From PALSA-1006 sp964571195 (GTDB lineage Bacteria; Pseudomonadota; Gammaproteobacteria; Burkholderiales; Gallionellaceae), in NCBI GenBank assembly GCA_964571195.1, contig CAZNAD010000001.1, positions 310,001-374,000 of the forward strand: a stretch of DNA of 64,000 nucleotides. Reading direction: 5' to 3'. The notes under the pieces are model-generated. The model did no database searches and was not told where the DNA came from. It worked only from the letters and a program-made list of their open reading frames with translations. Position numbers and translations under genes: made by a program. Positions within the stretch are counted from its first letter, which is position 1, and each line of letters starts with the position of its first letter. Below are positions 35,298 through 43,182 of the stretch, in pieces.

Positions 35298-35494
35298 GAT
35301 CTTCTCCTGTGGCTGAAGGGCGTGTGTGCGGGCACGATTATGCGCCACTTGGCCGACTTGCGCAGTGTGTGACATTTCTGTTTCGGGTATTTCATCGCGC
35401 GTTCACAAAAACTTCATTCCGCTGTGATGTGTGCCGCGTAAGCTGGTTTCTGCGGGCGCATAGCCGATACAACCATCATCCACAGGAGACGACG

Positions 35495-35800
35495 ATGAGA
35501 TTTTTCACCGATGATTTCTTTACCGAGCAGCAGAAGGCGACGCTGGGACACAGTGCCTATCTGAAGTCGGAACAAGCACTGTTGCATGAAGGTGTGAAGC
35601 CCTCCCGTTTGACACAGAACGTGCGGCAGGAAATCGTGTCTCGAAATGAGTTTCGCGCCCCCGCAGGCGAGGAGAAGTTACAGTCGTTTGAGCAGACTTC
35701 CAAGAGTGTCGAATTTACCTTTCTTGGCGCTATTCTGGTTTTCTATGTGGCCGCCGCGTTGCTGGACATATTGACGCGCTCCCATGTCTTGGGTGCCTGA
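35495..35800 (+). CDS. Hypothetical membrane-anchored protein
   Basis: 101 residues from ATG 35495 after CAGGAGACGACG. The frame is open from 35309 but without family or site support. The N-terminal two thirds are polar with charged helices; one hydrophobic segment lies at about 76-93 (FLGAILVFYVAAALLDIL). I do not recognise it. It is divergent from the nitroreductase, with about 197 bases between starts. Confidence 0.6.
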   Translation: MRFFTDDFFTEQQKATLGHSAYLKSEQALLHEGVKPSRLTQNVRQEIVSRNEFRAPAGEEKLQSFEQTSKSVEFTFLGAILVFYVAAALLDILTRSHVLGA

Positions 35801-35836
35801 CGGGCGCAACACGGTAATTGTTTTTTCTTCGTTACC

Positions 35837-35859
35837 CTGCGGGCAGGCCTTGCCCGCAG
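35837..35859. other. Intergenic hairpin
   Basis: CTGCGGGCA-GGCCT-TGCCCGCAG, a perfect 9-base-pair stem 37 bases after the hypothetical gene. No T tract follows on either strand, so a terminator role is only possible, not shown. Confidence 0.5.
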
Positions 35860-35991
35860 TCTGAATTCCCCTACTGATACTGCCGTTTCTGTTGGCTAAT
35901 CCTCCGGTCTGATATAGGCTGCGCCCCTCGTTCTATGTGTCGCAACGGCGAAGCCGGGCGATATCGTTTTGTTGATCCTGGGAGTGGAGTG

Positions 35992-36231
35992 ATGGTGACA
36001 CCAGAAAACGTCAAAGATTACATACGGCAGGGCTTGGATTGCGATCATCTCGAAGTCGAGGGGGATGGTCGCCATTTCGATGCGGTGATCGTGAGCAAGG
36101 CTTTCGAGGGAATGGGGATGCTACAGCAGCAACGCATGGTCTTTCAGCGATTGGGCGACAAGATGGAGGTGATCCATGCTTTGTCGATGAAGACGTTCAC
36201 GCCCGAACAGTGGGCGAAGCAAGGCAAATAA
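35992..36231 (+). CDS. BolA/IbaG-family protein
   Basis: 79 residues from ATG 35992 after GGGAGTGGAGTG. The BolA fold pattern is clear: VKDYIRQGLDCDHLEVEGDGRHFDAVIVSKAFEG, then RMVFQRLGDKM and IHALSMKTFTPEQW (shortened). The HFD-x-hhVSKAFEG loop and conserved His can ligate a 2Fe-2S cluster with a CGFS glutaredoxin, and such a glutaredoxin (grxD) is the next gene, 16 bases on. Confidence 0.92.
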   Translation: MVTPENVKDYIRQGLDCDHLEVEGDGRHFDAVIVSKAFEGMGMLQQQRMVFQRLGDKMEVIHALSMKTFTPEQWAKQGK

Positions 36232-36247
36232 ACCGGGAGAATGAATA

Positions 36248-36577
36248 ATGGATGAGAAAGAGATCGCGCTGGCGAACATCAAAAAAACCGTGACCGAGAA
36301 TCCCATCGTGCTGTACATGAAAGGGACGACGCAATTTCCGCAGTGCGGATTCTCCGGGCGTGCGGCGCAGGTGCTGAAGAGTTGCGGGGTGACGAAATAC
36401 GTCGCGGTGAATGTGCTGGAAGACAAAGAGGCATGGGATTACCTCAAGTTTTACGCCGATTTTCCTACGTTCCCGCAGCTCTATATCAAAGGTGAACTGA
36501 TCGGTGGTTCCGACATCATGTTGGCGATGGCGGAGCAGGGGGAATTGCAGAAACTGATCCAGAGCGCGTTGCAGTAG
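36248..36577 (+). CDS. grxD: Monothiol CGFS glutaredoxin Grx4
   Basis: 109 residues. The active-site motif PQCGFSGRAAQVL, then DFPTFPQLYIKGELIGGSDI with the cis-Pro and glutathione-binding GG, define the Grx4 family. It carries 2Fe-2S clusters between assembly and target proteins and pairs with the BolA protein encoded directly upstream. GGGAGA precedes the start. Confidence 0.96.
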   Translation: MDEKEIALANIKKTVTENPIVLYMKGTTQFPQCGFSGRAAQVLKSCGVTKYVAVNVLEDKEAWDYLKFYADFPTFPQLYIKGELIGGSDIMLAMAEQGELQKLIQSALQ

Positions 36578-36591
36578 TCTTTATTGATGTT

Positions 36592-36619
36592 TTGGCATTC
36601 TTCAAAATTAGTATAGAAT
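36592..36619 (+). promoter_or_regulatory. Candidate sigma-70 promoter for fapA-like gene
   Basis: TTGGCA and TAGAAT separated by 16 bases, just after grxD. The predicted transcript would carry a leader of about 105 bases before ATG 36732. AGAATC and GATTCT in that leader could pair. Support is by consensus only. Confidence 0.45.
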
Positions 36620-36731
36620 CCCCCTCCCGCTCAAAGGGTTGATTCTGCGTAACCGTCAGTTTTTTCTGATTATTTCAGGCTAAATTATCGCGCGCTGAGC
36701 GGTGTGATGAATATTGGGATATTTCAAGAAT

Positions 36732-38705
36732 ATGGAGCAAACGTCGAACATCGGGAATCTGGCTGACCTCAAAGAGGGGGAGGTTTTGTTGCCCGCCTAT
36801 CTGCAAAGGATGGCGGATGGGGTTTATGTGGATCTGGCGCTTTTTCCTGTGGGCGGTGGATTTGTGCAGTTCATTGACCAGATGTTCGGCGGCGGGTCGC
36901 GTTTCCGTGAGTTGGATTACGCATTATTCCAGAACTTGTTGTTCGACTACGATGCGGTGCTGGATGCACATGGTATCGATGCGAAGCTGCGCCTGGCTGC
37001 CGATGTGGTGGTCTTCGATCCGAAGCGCAAACCCTTATATCGGGCAGTAAAGATCGATACGCAGTTCCGGCATGCGGAGTATTTCTTCGAGCCTGTCTCT
37101 ATCGATGTGGTGACTGAGACGCCAGTGTACGGAGAGCCCGATCCAGACGGTGTGGCAGCGGTGATCAGCACCACCCGCAGCGTAGAGTCACAGCCCACCC
37201 AGTTGGATATCGACGAATTCATCGCCGATATGTGGCTGAAAGGGGTGCGTTTCGGTGTGGCGGTCGAGGCGGTGGCGGGAGTGATCGCGCGCCGCGAGAC
37301 GGTGCGTATGGAAATCGCCACCCAGCTCGATCCGACCGAGGGTATTGATGCGGAGATCGAAGAGGCTTGCAGTGTGTTGCACCGCGATAATTCACCCAAG
37401 ATATTGTTCAACGGTAAGGCCGATCTGCGCAGATTCCAGAATCGTTTCCCGCAGATCGAGATGGGCGCGCGTCTGCTGAAGAAGAAGCCGCGTGTGTTGG
37501 GCAAACCCGGTTACAAAGTGAACGGGCAGATACAGGAGCCGGAAATCCCGAAAGACATCGACCTGTTCGCTCTCGCTGGACTCGGTACCTTCGTGGACAA
37601 ACAGCAGGACGGCGAATTCATCCTGTCGAAACAGGACGGATTTCTGTCTATCGACACAGCGACCAACAGCATCTCGGTCACCGAGAAGATCGAGAACAAA
37701 GGCGGCATCAGTATCAAGACAACCGGTGATCTGGTGTTGTCAGGAAACGAGTTCATCGAACACGGCGAGGTGCAGGAGGGACGTGTCGTCGAGGGCAAGA
37801 GCATGACGTTCCGCTCGGCGGTGTACGGCGACATTATCTCGCAGGGCGGATTGATCCTGTTCGAGAGCAATCTGTCGAACGGCAGCGCGAAGAGCAACGG
37901 CGGTGACATCACCGCAAACGGGCGCTGTTTCAATTCGTATATCGAGGCATGGGAGGGCAAGGTCTCGCTCAAATACGCCGAGAGTTGTGTGATCTTTGGC
38001 GAGTCGGTGCAGATCGAGCGCGCCATCAATTGCGAGATCATCGCGAACGAGGTGCGGATCGATAATGTCGAGGGCTGTGCCATCGCGAGCAAGGAGGTGC
38101 ACATCGAGCTATCAGACTCGTGTCGCGGCAAGCAAACGGTCATTTCCATGTTGCAGCCGGATCTTTCCGGGGTGGATGCGCAGATGAAACTGGTGCGCGA
38201 AGCGATCACCGGATGCGAAAAGGCCATTGCGATGAGAGATCAGGGCATCGAGCAGATCAAGGCAGACCCGGAGGTAGCTCGTTATCTGGTGCTTGCGGCG
38301 AGTATCCAGAAGGGGGCAGCCAAGCTGACCGATGCTCATGAGGAGAATTGGCGCAAAATGACGATCAGGTTCGCCAAGGTCGACGATGCATTGAGGAAGC
38401 TGAATGCCGACAAGCAGGTGCAAATCGACAAGATGGCGGGGTTGCAACAGGAGTATGCGCAGTTGCTGGAGCTGCGCGGCAAGAACGGCGTCGGGGTAAG
38501 TTGCACGATCACTTCCGTCGTTGGCGACACGCTGGTGCGCGGTGTTGCGGCGCAGAACGGTGCTGCCGAGTTTCGTAAAGTGAAGATCAGCGATATCAAG
38601 GTGAAGTTGCGCGAGCAGGGCAAGCAGAATGACCGCATCTTCTGCAATAGCACGGGCAGTCTGGAATGGAGCTACGCGGTGCCCGAGGTCGATGTGGCGT
38701 CGTGA
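36732..38705 (+). CDS. FapA / DUF342 family protein
   Basis: 657 residues from ATG 36732; a TTG six codons earlier is open. The protein has the FapA layout: an N-terminal region, then a right-handed beta-helix rich in short repeats (residues ~250-470, KIENKGGISIKTTGDLVLSGN, VYGDIISQGGLILFES, AESCVIFGESVQI), then a C-terminal coiled-coil region (~485-590). FapA homologues are annotated as flagellar assembly or polar factors; the molecular role is not well defined. The next genes are unrelated. Confidence 0.8.
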   Translation: MEQTSNIGNLADLKEGEVLLPAYLQRMADGVYVDLALFPVGGGFVQFIDQMFGGGSRFRELDYALFQNLLFDYDAVLDAHGIDAKLRLAADVVVFDPKRKPLYRAVKIDTQFRHAEYFFEPVSIDVVTETPVYGEPDPDGVAAVISTTRSVESQPTQLDIDEFIADMWLKGVRFGVAVEAVAGVIARRETVRMEIATQLDPTEGIDAEIEEACSVLHRDNSPKILFNGKADLRRFQNRFPQIEMGARLLKKKPRVLGKPGYKVNGQIQEPEIPKDIDLFALAGLGTFVDKQQDGEFILSKQDGFLSIDTATNSISVTEKIENKGGISIKTTGDLVLSGNEFIEHGEVQEGRVVEGKSMTFRSAVYGDIISQGGLILFESNLSNGSAKSNGGDITANGRCFNSYIEAWEGKVSLKYAESCVIFGESVQIERAINCEIIANEVRIDNVEGCAIASKEVHIELSDSCRGKQTVISMLQPDLSGVDAQMKLVREAITGCEKAIAMRDQGIEQIKADPEVARYLVLAASIQKGAAKLTDAHEENWRKMTIRFAKVDDALRKLNADKQVQIDKMAGLQQEYAQLLELRGKNGVGVSCTITSVVGDTLVRGVAAQNGAAEFRKVKISDIKVKLREQGKQNDRIFCNSTGSLEWSYAVPEVDVAS

Positions 38706-38723
38706 TATGCGCGCAACATCGCA

Positions 38724-38753
38724 TTGACATGATCTCGTGCCCGGTCACATAAT
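38724..38753 (+). promoter_or_regulatory. Sigma-70-like promoter before a leader peptide
   Basis: TTGACA (38724-38729), 18 bases, CATAAT (38748-38753). Transcription would begin at about 38760, right at the ATG of the leader ORF, making its message nearly leaderless. It lies 18 bases after the DUF342 stop. Confidence 0.6.
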
Positions 38754-38760
38754 CCCTCCC

Positions 38761-38856
38761 ATGAACACACATCAATCCATTCGTCACGTCCGAGTCACCC
38801 CGTCCGCAAAGCTGCGGATGGTGTGGCATCGCGCGCAAGGTGGTCTGGTGAATTAG
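38761..38856 (+). CDS. Putative leader peptide upstream of the EamA transporter
   Basis: 31 codons, ATG to TAG, rich in Arg, His and Val and holding one Trp in RMVWHRAQGG. It lies between a good promoter and an intrinsic terminator. Codons GTG TGG C include TGTGGC (38822-38827), which is complementary to GCCACA in the 5' arm of the terminator (38885-38890). That is the geometry expected for ribosome-mediated attenuation. Translation is not proven, and there is no clear ribosome site because the start is near +1. Confidence 0.45.
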   Translation: MNTHQSIRHVRVTPSAKLRMVWHRAQGGLVN

Positions 38857-38883
38857 CACGATTCGGTTGTTTTGCTTGCACGG

Positions 38884-38916
38884 GGCCACAGAAAAATCTG
38901 TGGCCTTTTTGTTTTT
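38884..38916 (+). terminator. Intrinsic terminator/attenuator in the EamA leader
   Basis: GGCCACAG / CTGTGGCC forms a perfect 8-base-pair stem around AAAAAT and is followed by TTTTTGTTTTT. It stops 61 bases before the EamA start, so it would end leader transcription unless read through. Confidence 0.88.
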
Positions 38917-38976
38917 GGCGGTTCCATTTCAAGGCTGATGGAAGCGCCGGTATGTCCACCAGCCGAGGAGAGCATC

Positions 38977-39870
38977 ATGTCGCTTCCTGCCGCATTCGTT
39001 TCGGTCATTCTGATCTGGTCCACCACGCCGCTCGCCATAAAATGGAGCGCGCTGGGTGTCGGGTTCAGCTTCGCGGTGTTTTCGCGTATGGCCATCGGTG
39101 TGCTGCTGTGTGCGATTTTGCTGGCGGTATTGCGTGTGTCGGTGCCGCTGCATCGCCGCGCCTTGCTGGCCTATCTCGCGGGCGGGCTGAGCATGTTCGG
39201 GGCGATGGCGCTTACCTACTGGTCGTCACAATTCGTCAGTTCCGGCATGATCGCGGTGTTGTTTGGTCTGTCGCCGCTAGTGACCAGTCTGGGGGCGATG
39301 TTGTGGCTGAAAGAGGAGGCGCTCACGCCGAACAAGATTGCCGGCATGGCGTTGGGCGTGCTGGGGCTGTTGCTGGTGTTCCGTGGCGGTCTGGGAGTGG
39401 GGGAAAGTTCGGCCGCCGGCCTGCTCGCCTTGTTCATGGCGGTGGTTGCGCAATCACTCGGGCTGGTGTGGCTCAAGCGCATCGGTGACGACAGTCCGCC
39501 GCTGGCGATGACGCTGGGTATCCTGGTGGTGGCGTTGCCGCTGTTCTTCGCCGCCTGGTGGCTGGTGGACGGTGTGATGCCGGTTTCGATCCCGGAACGT
39601 GCGGTGGCGGCAACGGTGTATCTGGCCACTTTCGGCTCGGTGTTGGGGTTCGCTTTGTATTATTACCTCATCAAACATATGGAGGCGGGACGGATTGCGC
39701 TGATCACACTGATCACACCGGTGATGGCGTTGTTGCTGGGGCACGGACTGAACGGCGAGGAGGTGTTGCCGCAAGTGTGGCTGGGCGCGGCTTTTATCCT
39801 GTTTGGCTTGTCGCTGCACCGTTGGGGGACGCAATGGCTGGGCTATGTCGTGCCGCGCCGCTGGAAGTAG
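38977..39870 (+). CDS. EamA/DMT-family transporter
   Basis: 297 residues; ATG 38977 follows CGAGGAGAGC. The frame is open from 38872 but overlaps the terminator. Ten hydrophobic segments form two EamA repeats (LIWSTTPLAIKWSALGVGFSFAVFSR first; YLATFGSVLGFALYYYLIKHME in the second, shortened). These exporters move amino acids, purines or other metabolites; the substrate is unknown. A promoter, leader ORF and terminator upstream suggest control by attenuation. Confidence 0.88.
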   Translation: MSLPAAFVSVILIWSTTPLAIKWSALGVGFSFAVFSRMAIGVLLCAILLAVLRVSVPLHRRALLAYLAGGLSMFGAMALTYWSSQFVSSGMIAVLFGLSPLVTSLGAMLWLKEEALTPNKIAGMALGVLGLLLVFRGGLGVGESSAAGLLALFMAVVAQSLGLVWLKRIGDDSPPLAMTLGILVVALPLFFAAWWLVDGVMPVSIPERAVAATVYLATFGSVLGFALYYYLIKHMEAGRIALITLITPVMALLLGHGLNGEEVLPQVWLGAAFILFGLSLHRWGTQWLGYVVPRRWK

Positions 39871-39878
39871 ATGCCCGG

Positions 39879-40190
39879 CTAGAAACGTGTGTGTGTGCTG
39901 CCGGAGAGATGGAGCAGTTCATTCAGCTTGCCGAACAGTTCGCTGCCGTCGCGCTGGCTTAGCCACTGGCCATCATTGAGGCCGTAGTGGAACCCCCCAC
40001 TGCGTGCGGCGACCCATATCTCGCGGTTGGGCGTGTGGCGGTTGATGATGATCTTCGAGGCGTCGTCGAATTCCATCTCCAGCACGGAGCCGTTGAAACT
40101 GTATTCGATATCGTCTTCGCTGGCATCGAGTGTGTTCTCGATGCGGGTGAAGACGGCATCGGCCAGCCGGGTGAATTCGCTTTCGGTCAT
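39879..40190 (-). CDS. cyaY: Frataxin-like iron donor protein CyaY
   Basis: 103 residues from ATG 40190, which aligns with the family start (MTESEF); an upstream ATG at 40208 is also possible. The acidic N-terminal helix (TRIENTLDASEDDIEYSFNGSVLEMEFDD) and IIINRHTPNREIWVAA, GGFHYGL are typical of frataxin. It binds iron and modulates Fe-S cluster assembly. It is divergent from lptM-lysA, the usual neighbourhood in proteobacteria. Confidence 0.95.
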   Translation of the reverse strand: MTESEFTRLADAVFTRIENTLDASEDDIEYSFNGSVLEMEFDDASKIIINRHTPNREIWVAARSGGFHYGLNDGQWLSQRDGSELFGKLNELLHLSGSTHTRF

Positions 40191-40255
40191 CGATGAGAGC
40201 CTTTCCATTTATAATCCTGTGCTGTCCAATATGTTTATTTTACAAGGTCGCGACG

Positions 40256-40390
40256 ATGCGCAATTCAAGAGTTGTCCTGACGAGCATTATGTTGCTGATG
40301 ATGCTTGTGCTGCAAGGTTGCGGACGCAAAGGCCCGCTGTTCATGCCCAAGCCCGCCCCCGTTCCCCCTCAAACCGAACAGAAGAATTGA
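40256..40390 (+). CDS. lptM: LPS translocon maturation chaperone LptM
   Basis: 44 residues. A signal peptide ends in the lipobox LVLQGC, followed by GRKGPLFMPKP, matching the conserved GC-x-KGPL start of mature LptM (YifL). It helps LptD disulfide maturation in the outer membrane. It sits one base before lysA, as is common. Confidence 0.9.
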   Translation: MRNSRVVLTSIMLLMMLVLQGCGRKGPLFMPKPAPVPPQTEQKN

Positions 40391-40391
40391 T

Positions 40392-41639
40392 ATGAATCCC
40401 TATTTTCATTACCAGCAGGATCAGTTGTATGCCGAGAACGTCGCGCTTGCCGACATCGCCGGGCGCTTCTCCACGCCGTGTTATGTGTATTCGCGCGCGG
40501 CCTTGACCGATGCTTACCGTCAATTCGCCGATGCTTTGCAGGGGCGCGAGCATCTCATCTGTTTCGCGGTGAAGTCCAACTCCAATCTGGCGATTTTGAA
40601 TCTATTCGCCCGTTTGGGGGCGGGGTTCGATATTGTTTCCGGCGGCGAACTGCAGCGGGTGCTGGCGGCGGGGGGCGCGGCAGACAGGGTGGTGTTCTCC
40701 GGTGTGGGCAAGACCGAGGCGGAGATGCGCCTCGCACTCGAGGCGGGAATATTATGTTTCAACGTGGAATCGGCGGCGGAGCTGGAACGGTTGGACAAGG
40801 TCGCCGGGAGCATGGGCAAGATTGCGCCGGTCAGTTTGCGCGTAAACCCCGATGTCGATGCCAAGACCCATCCGTATATTTCGACAGGCCTGAAGCAGAA
40901 CAAATTCGGCGTGGCCTACACCGAAGCGCGGGCGTTGTATCGCAAAGCTGCGGAGTTGTCGCACCTGCGTGTGACCGGTATTGATTGTCACATCGGCTCG
41001 CAACTTACCGAGACCAGCCCTTTTATTGCTGCGGCGGAGAAGGTGCTGACACTGGTTGATCAATTGTCTGCCGAGGGGATCAAGCTGGAGCATCTCGATC
41101 TTGGCGGTGGGCTTGGTATCCGTTACGACGACGAAACTCCGCCATCTATAACCGACTACGCGCAGGCTCTGCTGGCTGCGTTGCAGGGACGAACAGAGAA
41201 GCTGATCGTCGAGCCTGGACGTGTGCTGGTGGGAAATGCGGGCGTGTTGTTGACCCGAGTGGAATATCTCAAGCCGGGCGAAGAGAAGAATTTTGCTATC
41301 GTCGATGCGGCGATGAACGATCTGATGCGTCCGGCTCTTTACGATGCCTATCACGCCATTCAGACGGTGATCCGCAGCAATGCCCCGGCGCAAAATTACG
41401 AAGTGGTCGGACCGGTTTGCGAGACCGGGGATTTTCTGGGGCATGCCCGTAAACTGGCCGTGGAACAAGGCGCACTGCTGGCGGTGATGTCCGCGGGTGC
41501 GTACGGAATGAGCATGAGTTCCAACTACAACACACGTCCGCGCGCAGCCGAAATTATGGTGGACGGTGCGGACGTTCATCTCATTCGCGAACGTGAGAGT
41601 GTGCCGCAATTGTTTGCCGGAGAAAAAATCATCGAATGA
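40392..41639 (+). CDS. lysA: Diaminopimelate decarboxylase
   Basis: 415 residues. It decarboxylates meso-diaminopimelate to lysine using PLP. The PLP lysine is in CFAVKSNSNLAIL; HIGSQLTETSPF, LDLGGGLGIRY, EPGRVLVGNAG and GPVCETGDFLG complete the family motifs. The frame is open from 40305, but ATG 40392 follows lptM and matches LysA N-termini. A second PLP decarboxylase of the same fold lies at 9239-10627. Confidence 0.97.
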   Translation: MNPYFHYQQDQLYAENVALADIAGRFSTPCYVYSRAALTDAYRQFADALQGREHLICFAVKSNSNLAILNLFARLGAGFDIVSGGELQRVLAAGGAADRVVFSGVGKTEAEMRLALEAGILCFNVESAAELERLDKVAGSMGKIAPVSLRVNPDVDAKTHPYISTGLKQNKFGVAYTEARALYRKAAELSHLRVTGIDCHIGSQLTETSPFIAAAEKVLTLVDQLSAEGIKLEHLDLGGGLGIRYDDETPPSITDYAQALLAALQGRTEKLIVEPGRVLVGNAGVLLTRVEYLKPGEEKNFAIVDAAMNDLMRPALYDAYHAIQTVIRSNAPAQNYEVVGPVCETGDFLGHARKLAVEQGALLAVMSAGAYGMSMSSNYNTRPRAAEIMVDGADVHLIRERESVPQLFAGEKIIE

Positions 41640-41646
41640 TTTTTTT
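41623..41646 (+). terminator. AT-rich palindrome at the lysA stop, weak terminator candidate
   Basis: AAAAAATCAT-CGA-ATGATTTTTT forms a 10-base-pair, AT-only hairpin that contains the lysA stop codon and ends in a T run. The low GC makes termination uncertain. Confidence 0.4.
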
Positions 41647-41666
41647 GTGAAATTTGCATAAATATG

Positions 41667-41696
41667 TTGCGTATTATTTTTATTCACGCATAGAAT
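41667..41696 (+). promoter_or_regulatory. Candidate sigma-70 promoter for the histone-like gene
   Basis: TTGCGT (41667-41672) and TAGAAT (41691-41696) with an 18-base spacer, in an AT-rich stretch after lysA. It leaves a leader of roughly 110 bases before ATG 41811. Confidence 0.5.
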
Positions 41697-41810
41697 GCGG
41701 CCACCAAGCGCGTTAGGGGTTTTCAGGGATCAAGAAAGTGCTTGGGAGTGCAGTGTTCGCACGAGATGTAGTGATGGGTTTAGTCAAATTATTTTTTATA
41801 AGGAATGAAA

Positions 41811-42272
41811 ATGGCTGCAACAACTACCAAAGCAAAAAGCACTACTGCCAAGAAACCAGCAGCAAAGAAGGTCGCTGCCAAGAAACCAGCCGCAAAAAAA
41901 GTCGTAGCGAAAAAAGCAGCAGCTAAGCCAGCAGCGAAAAAAGCCGTTGCCAAAAAGCCAGCCGCTAAAAAAGTAGCAGCTAAGCCAGCAGCGAAAAAAG
42001 TCGTTGCCAAAAAGCCAGCCGCTAAAAAAGTAGCAGCTAAGCCAGCAGCGAAAAAAGTCGTTGCCAAAAAGCCAGCCGCTAAAAAAGCAGTAGCTAAGAA
42101 GCCAGCAGCCAAAAAAGCTGTAGCCAAAAAGCCAGCCGCTAAAAAAGTAGCAGCTAAGCCAGCAGCGAAAAAAGCCGTTGCCAAAAAGCCAGCCGCTAAA
42201 AAAGTGGTAGCGAAAAAAGCAGCAGCTAAGCCGGCCGCAAAGCCAGCTGGCAAGGGCATTCTCGGCGCCTGA
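41811..42272 (+). CDS. Histone H1-like Lys/Ala/Pro repeat protein
   Basis: 153 residues from ATG 41811, which has AAGGAA at proper distance (ATG 41805 touches that site). After MAATTTKAKST the whole protein is built of KKPAAKK(V/A)(V/A)A units, resembling the C-terminal tail of eukaryotic H1, Bordetella BpH1/BpH2 and AlgP. It is strongly basic and probably coats DNA as a nucleoid protein. The coding region contains near-perfect 57-base repeats, so length variation between strains is expected. Confidence 0.85.
   Translation: MAATTTKAKSTTAKKPAAKKVAAKKPAAKKVVAKKAAAKPAAKKAVAKKPAAKKVAAKPAAKKVVAKKPAAKKVAAKPAAKKVVAKKPAAKKAVAKKPAAKKAVAKKPAAKKVAAKPAAKKAVAKKPAAKKVVAKKAAAKPAAKPAGKGILGA
41946..42087 (+). 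repeat. 57-base tandem repeat within the histone-like gene
   Basis: Copies begin at 41946, 42003 and 42060 (the last partial) with near-identical sequence; each encodes 19 residues. A related partial copy starts near 42175. It is a coding repeat, not a CRISPR array, since there are no spacers. Confidence 0.85.
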
Positions 42273-42602
42273 TCTTATAGATTGGGGCGGGCCGCCAGGT
42301 TTCTGCGTTTCGCCCTTTCTATAAACTACTTGCCGCGCGATGTGGCAGGTGTTTTTGCTGAGCTGTTTCGGCAGTCTCCCGCTTTCTGTTCTTATGCGGC
42401 AGGAGGTTCTTCGTTCTATTTCTCTGGCCTCTTATTGAGGTTTTTCGTCGTCGCTTTTATCTGTTGAGCTTAACTAGCCTGTCCTTAACTTCGAATTGAG
42501 GGGGATTTTTCCCGCTATTCGGCAGATCGTTTCTTTTCCTTCCGGTTATAGTGAAGTCTGGCGATATCGCTTTAATTCTCTCTTACCAATTTGGAGAACA
42601 CT
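42273..42602. other. Intergenic region without a supported gene
   Basis: 330 bases between the histone-like gene and the EF-hand gene, T-rich on the plus strand. A 61-codon frame at 42282-42467 lacks a ribosome site and protein character. I see no convincing terminator. The last bases carry the TTGGAGA ribosome site of the next gene. Confidence 0.6.
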
Positions 42603-43067
42603 ATGTCTACAATCAGCGGGGTTTCTAATATGCGCGAAGCGGCGATGCCGCAGGTGAAAGCGGCTGCTAGTAAGCCTGCCTCGCCGCAGCAGAAGTTGTC
42701 CAGTCTGTTCCAGCAGATCGATACAGCCGGGAAGGGTAGTATCACCAAGGCGCAGTTTGCGGAGGCGTTCAACAAGCTGAATCCACCTCCAGCAGTGAAG
42801 GCGCTGGGTGCCGAAGCGGCTTTCAGCAAGCTGGATCCGCAAGGGACTGGTAGTGTTTCGAAGCAGGATTTCATCAAAGGGATGGAGTCCATCATGGCGC
42901 AGGCTCCGGCCAAGGCCGCACCTGCCGCAGCCAAAGCTGCTCCGGCTCCGGCACAAGCTGCTGCACCGGCCAAGCCGCAAGCCGCTCCGGTGGCTGCAAG
43001 TGTTCCACCGCCTCCCGCACCTGCGGGCAATGGTGCCATCGGTAACACCATCAATATATCGGCTTGA
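42603..43067 (+). CDS. EF-hand domain protein
   Basis: 154 residues from ATG 42603 after TTGGAGA. Two EF-hand-like loops: DTAGKGSITKAQF (about residues 40-52) and DPQGTGSVSKQDF (about 79-91); both have Asp/Gly at the usual places, though the terminal Glu at position 12 is replaced by Gln/Asp, so calcium affinity may be low. The C-terminal third is Pro/Ala-rich. There is no signal peptide. Role unknown. Confidence 0.75.
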   Translation: MSTISGVSNMREAAMPQVKAAASKPASPQQKLSSLFQQIDTAGKGSITKAQFAEAFNKLNPPPAVKALGAEAAFSKLDPQGTGSVSKQDFIKGMESIMAQAPAKAAPAAAKAAPAPAQAAAPAKPQAAPVAASVPPPPAPAGNGAIGNTINISA

Positions 43068-43124
43068 TCATTCTTCCAGTGCCTATCCCGTTCGGCTAGG
43101 CGGGCTGGTGATGAAACAGCAAGG

Positions 43125-43159
43125 ACGGAACCCATCAAGCATTGCTTGATGGGTTCCGT
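43125..43159. terminator. Bidirectional terminator between the EF-hand gene and mgtE
   Basis: A perfect 16-base-pair stem, ACGGAACCCATCAAGC and its complement, around a 3-base loop, between two convergent genes. T tracts are poor on both sides (GCGTTTG on the plus strand), but stem strength and position favour termination. Confidence 0.75.
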
Positions 43160-43182
43160 GCGTTTGTGGATGCCAGAGAGCG

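Noticed and set aside
41946..42087. Short regular repeats considered as CRISPR
   Set aside because: They are contiguous coding repeats without spacers, in the reading frame of the histone-like protein.
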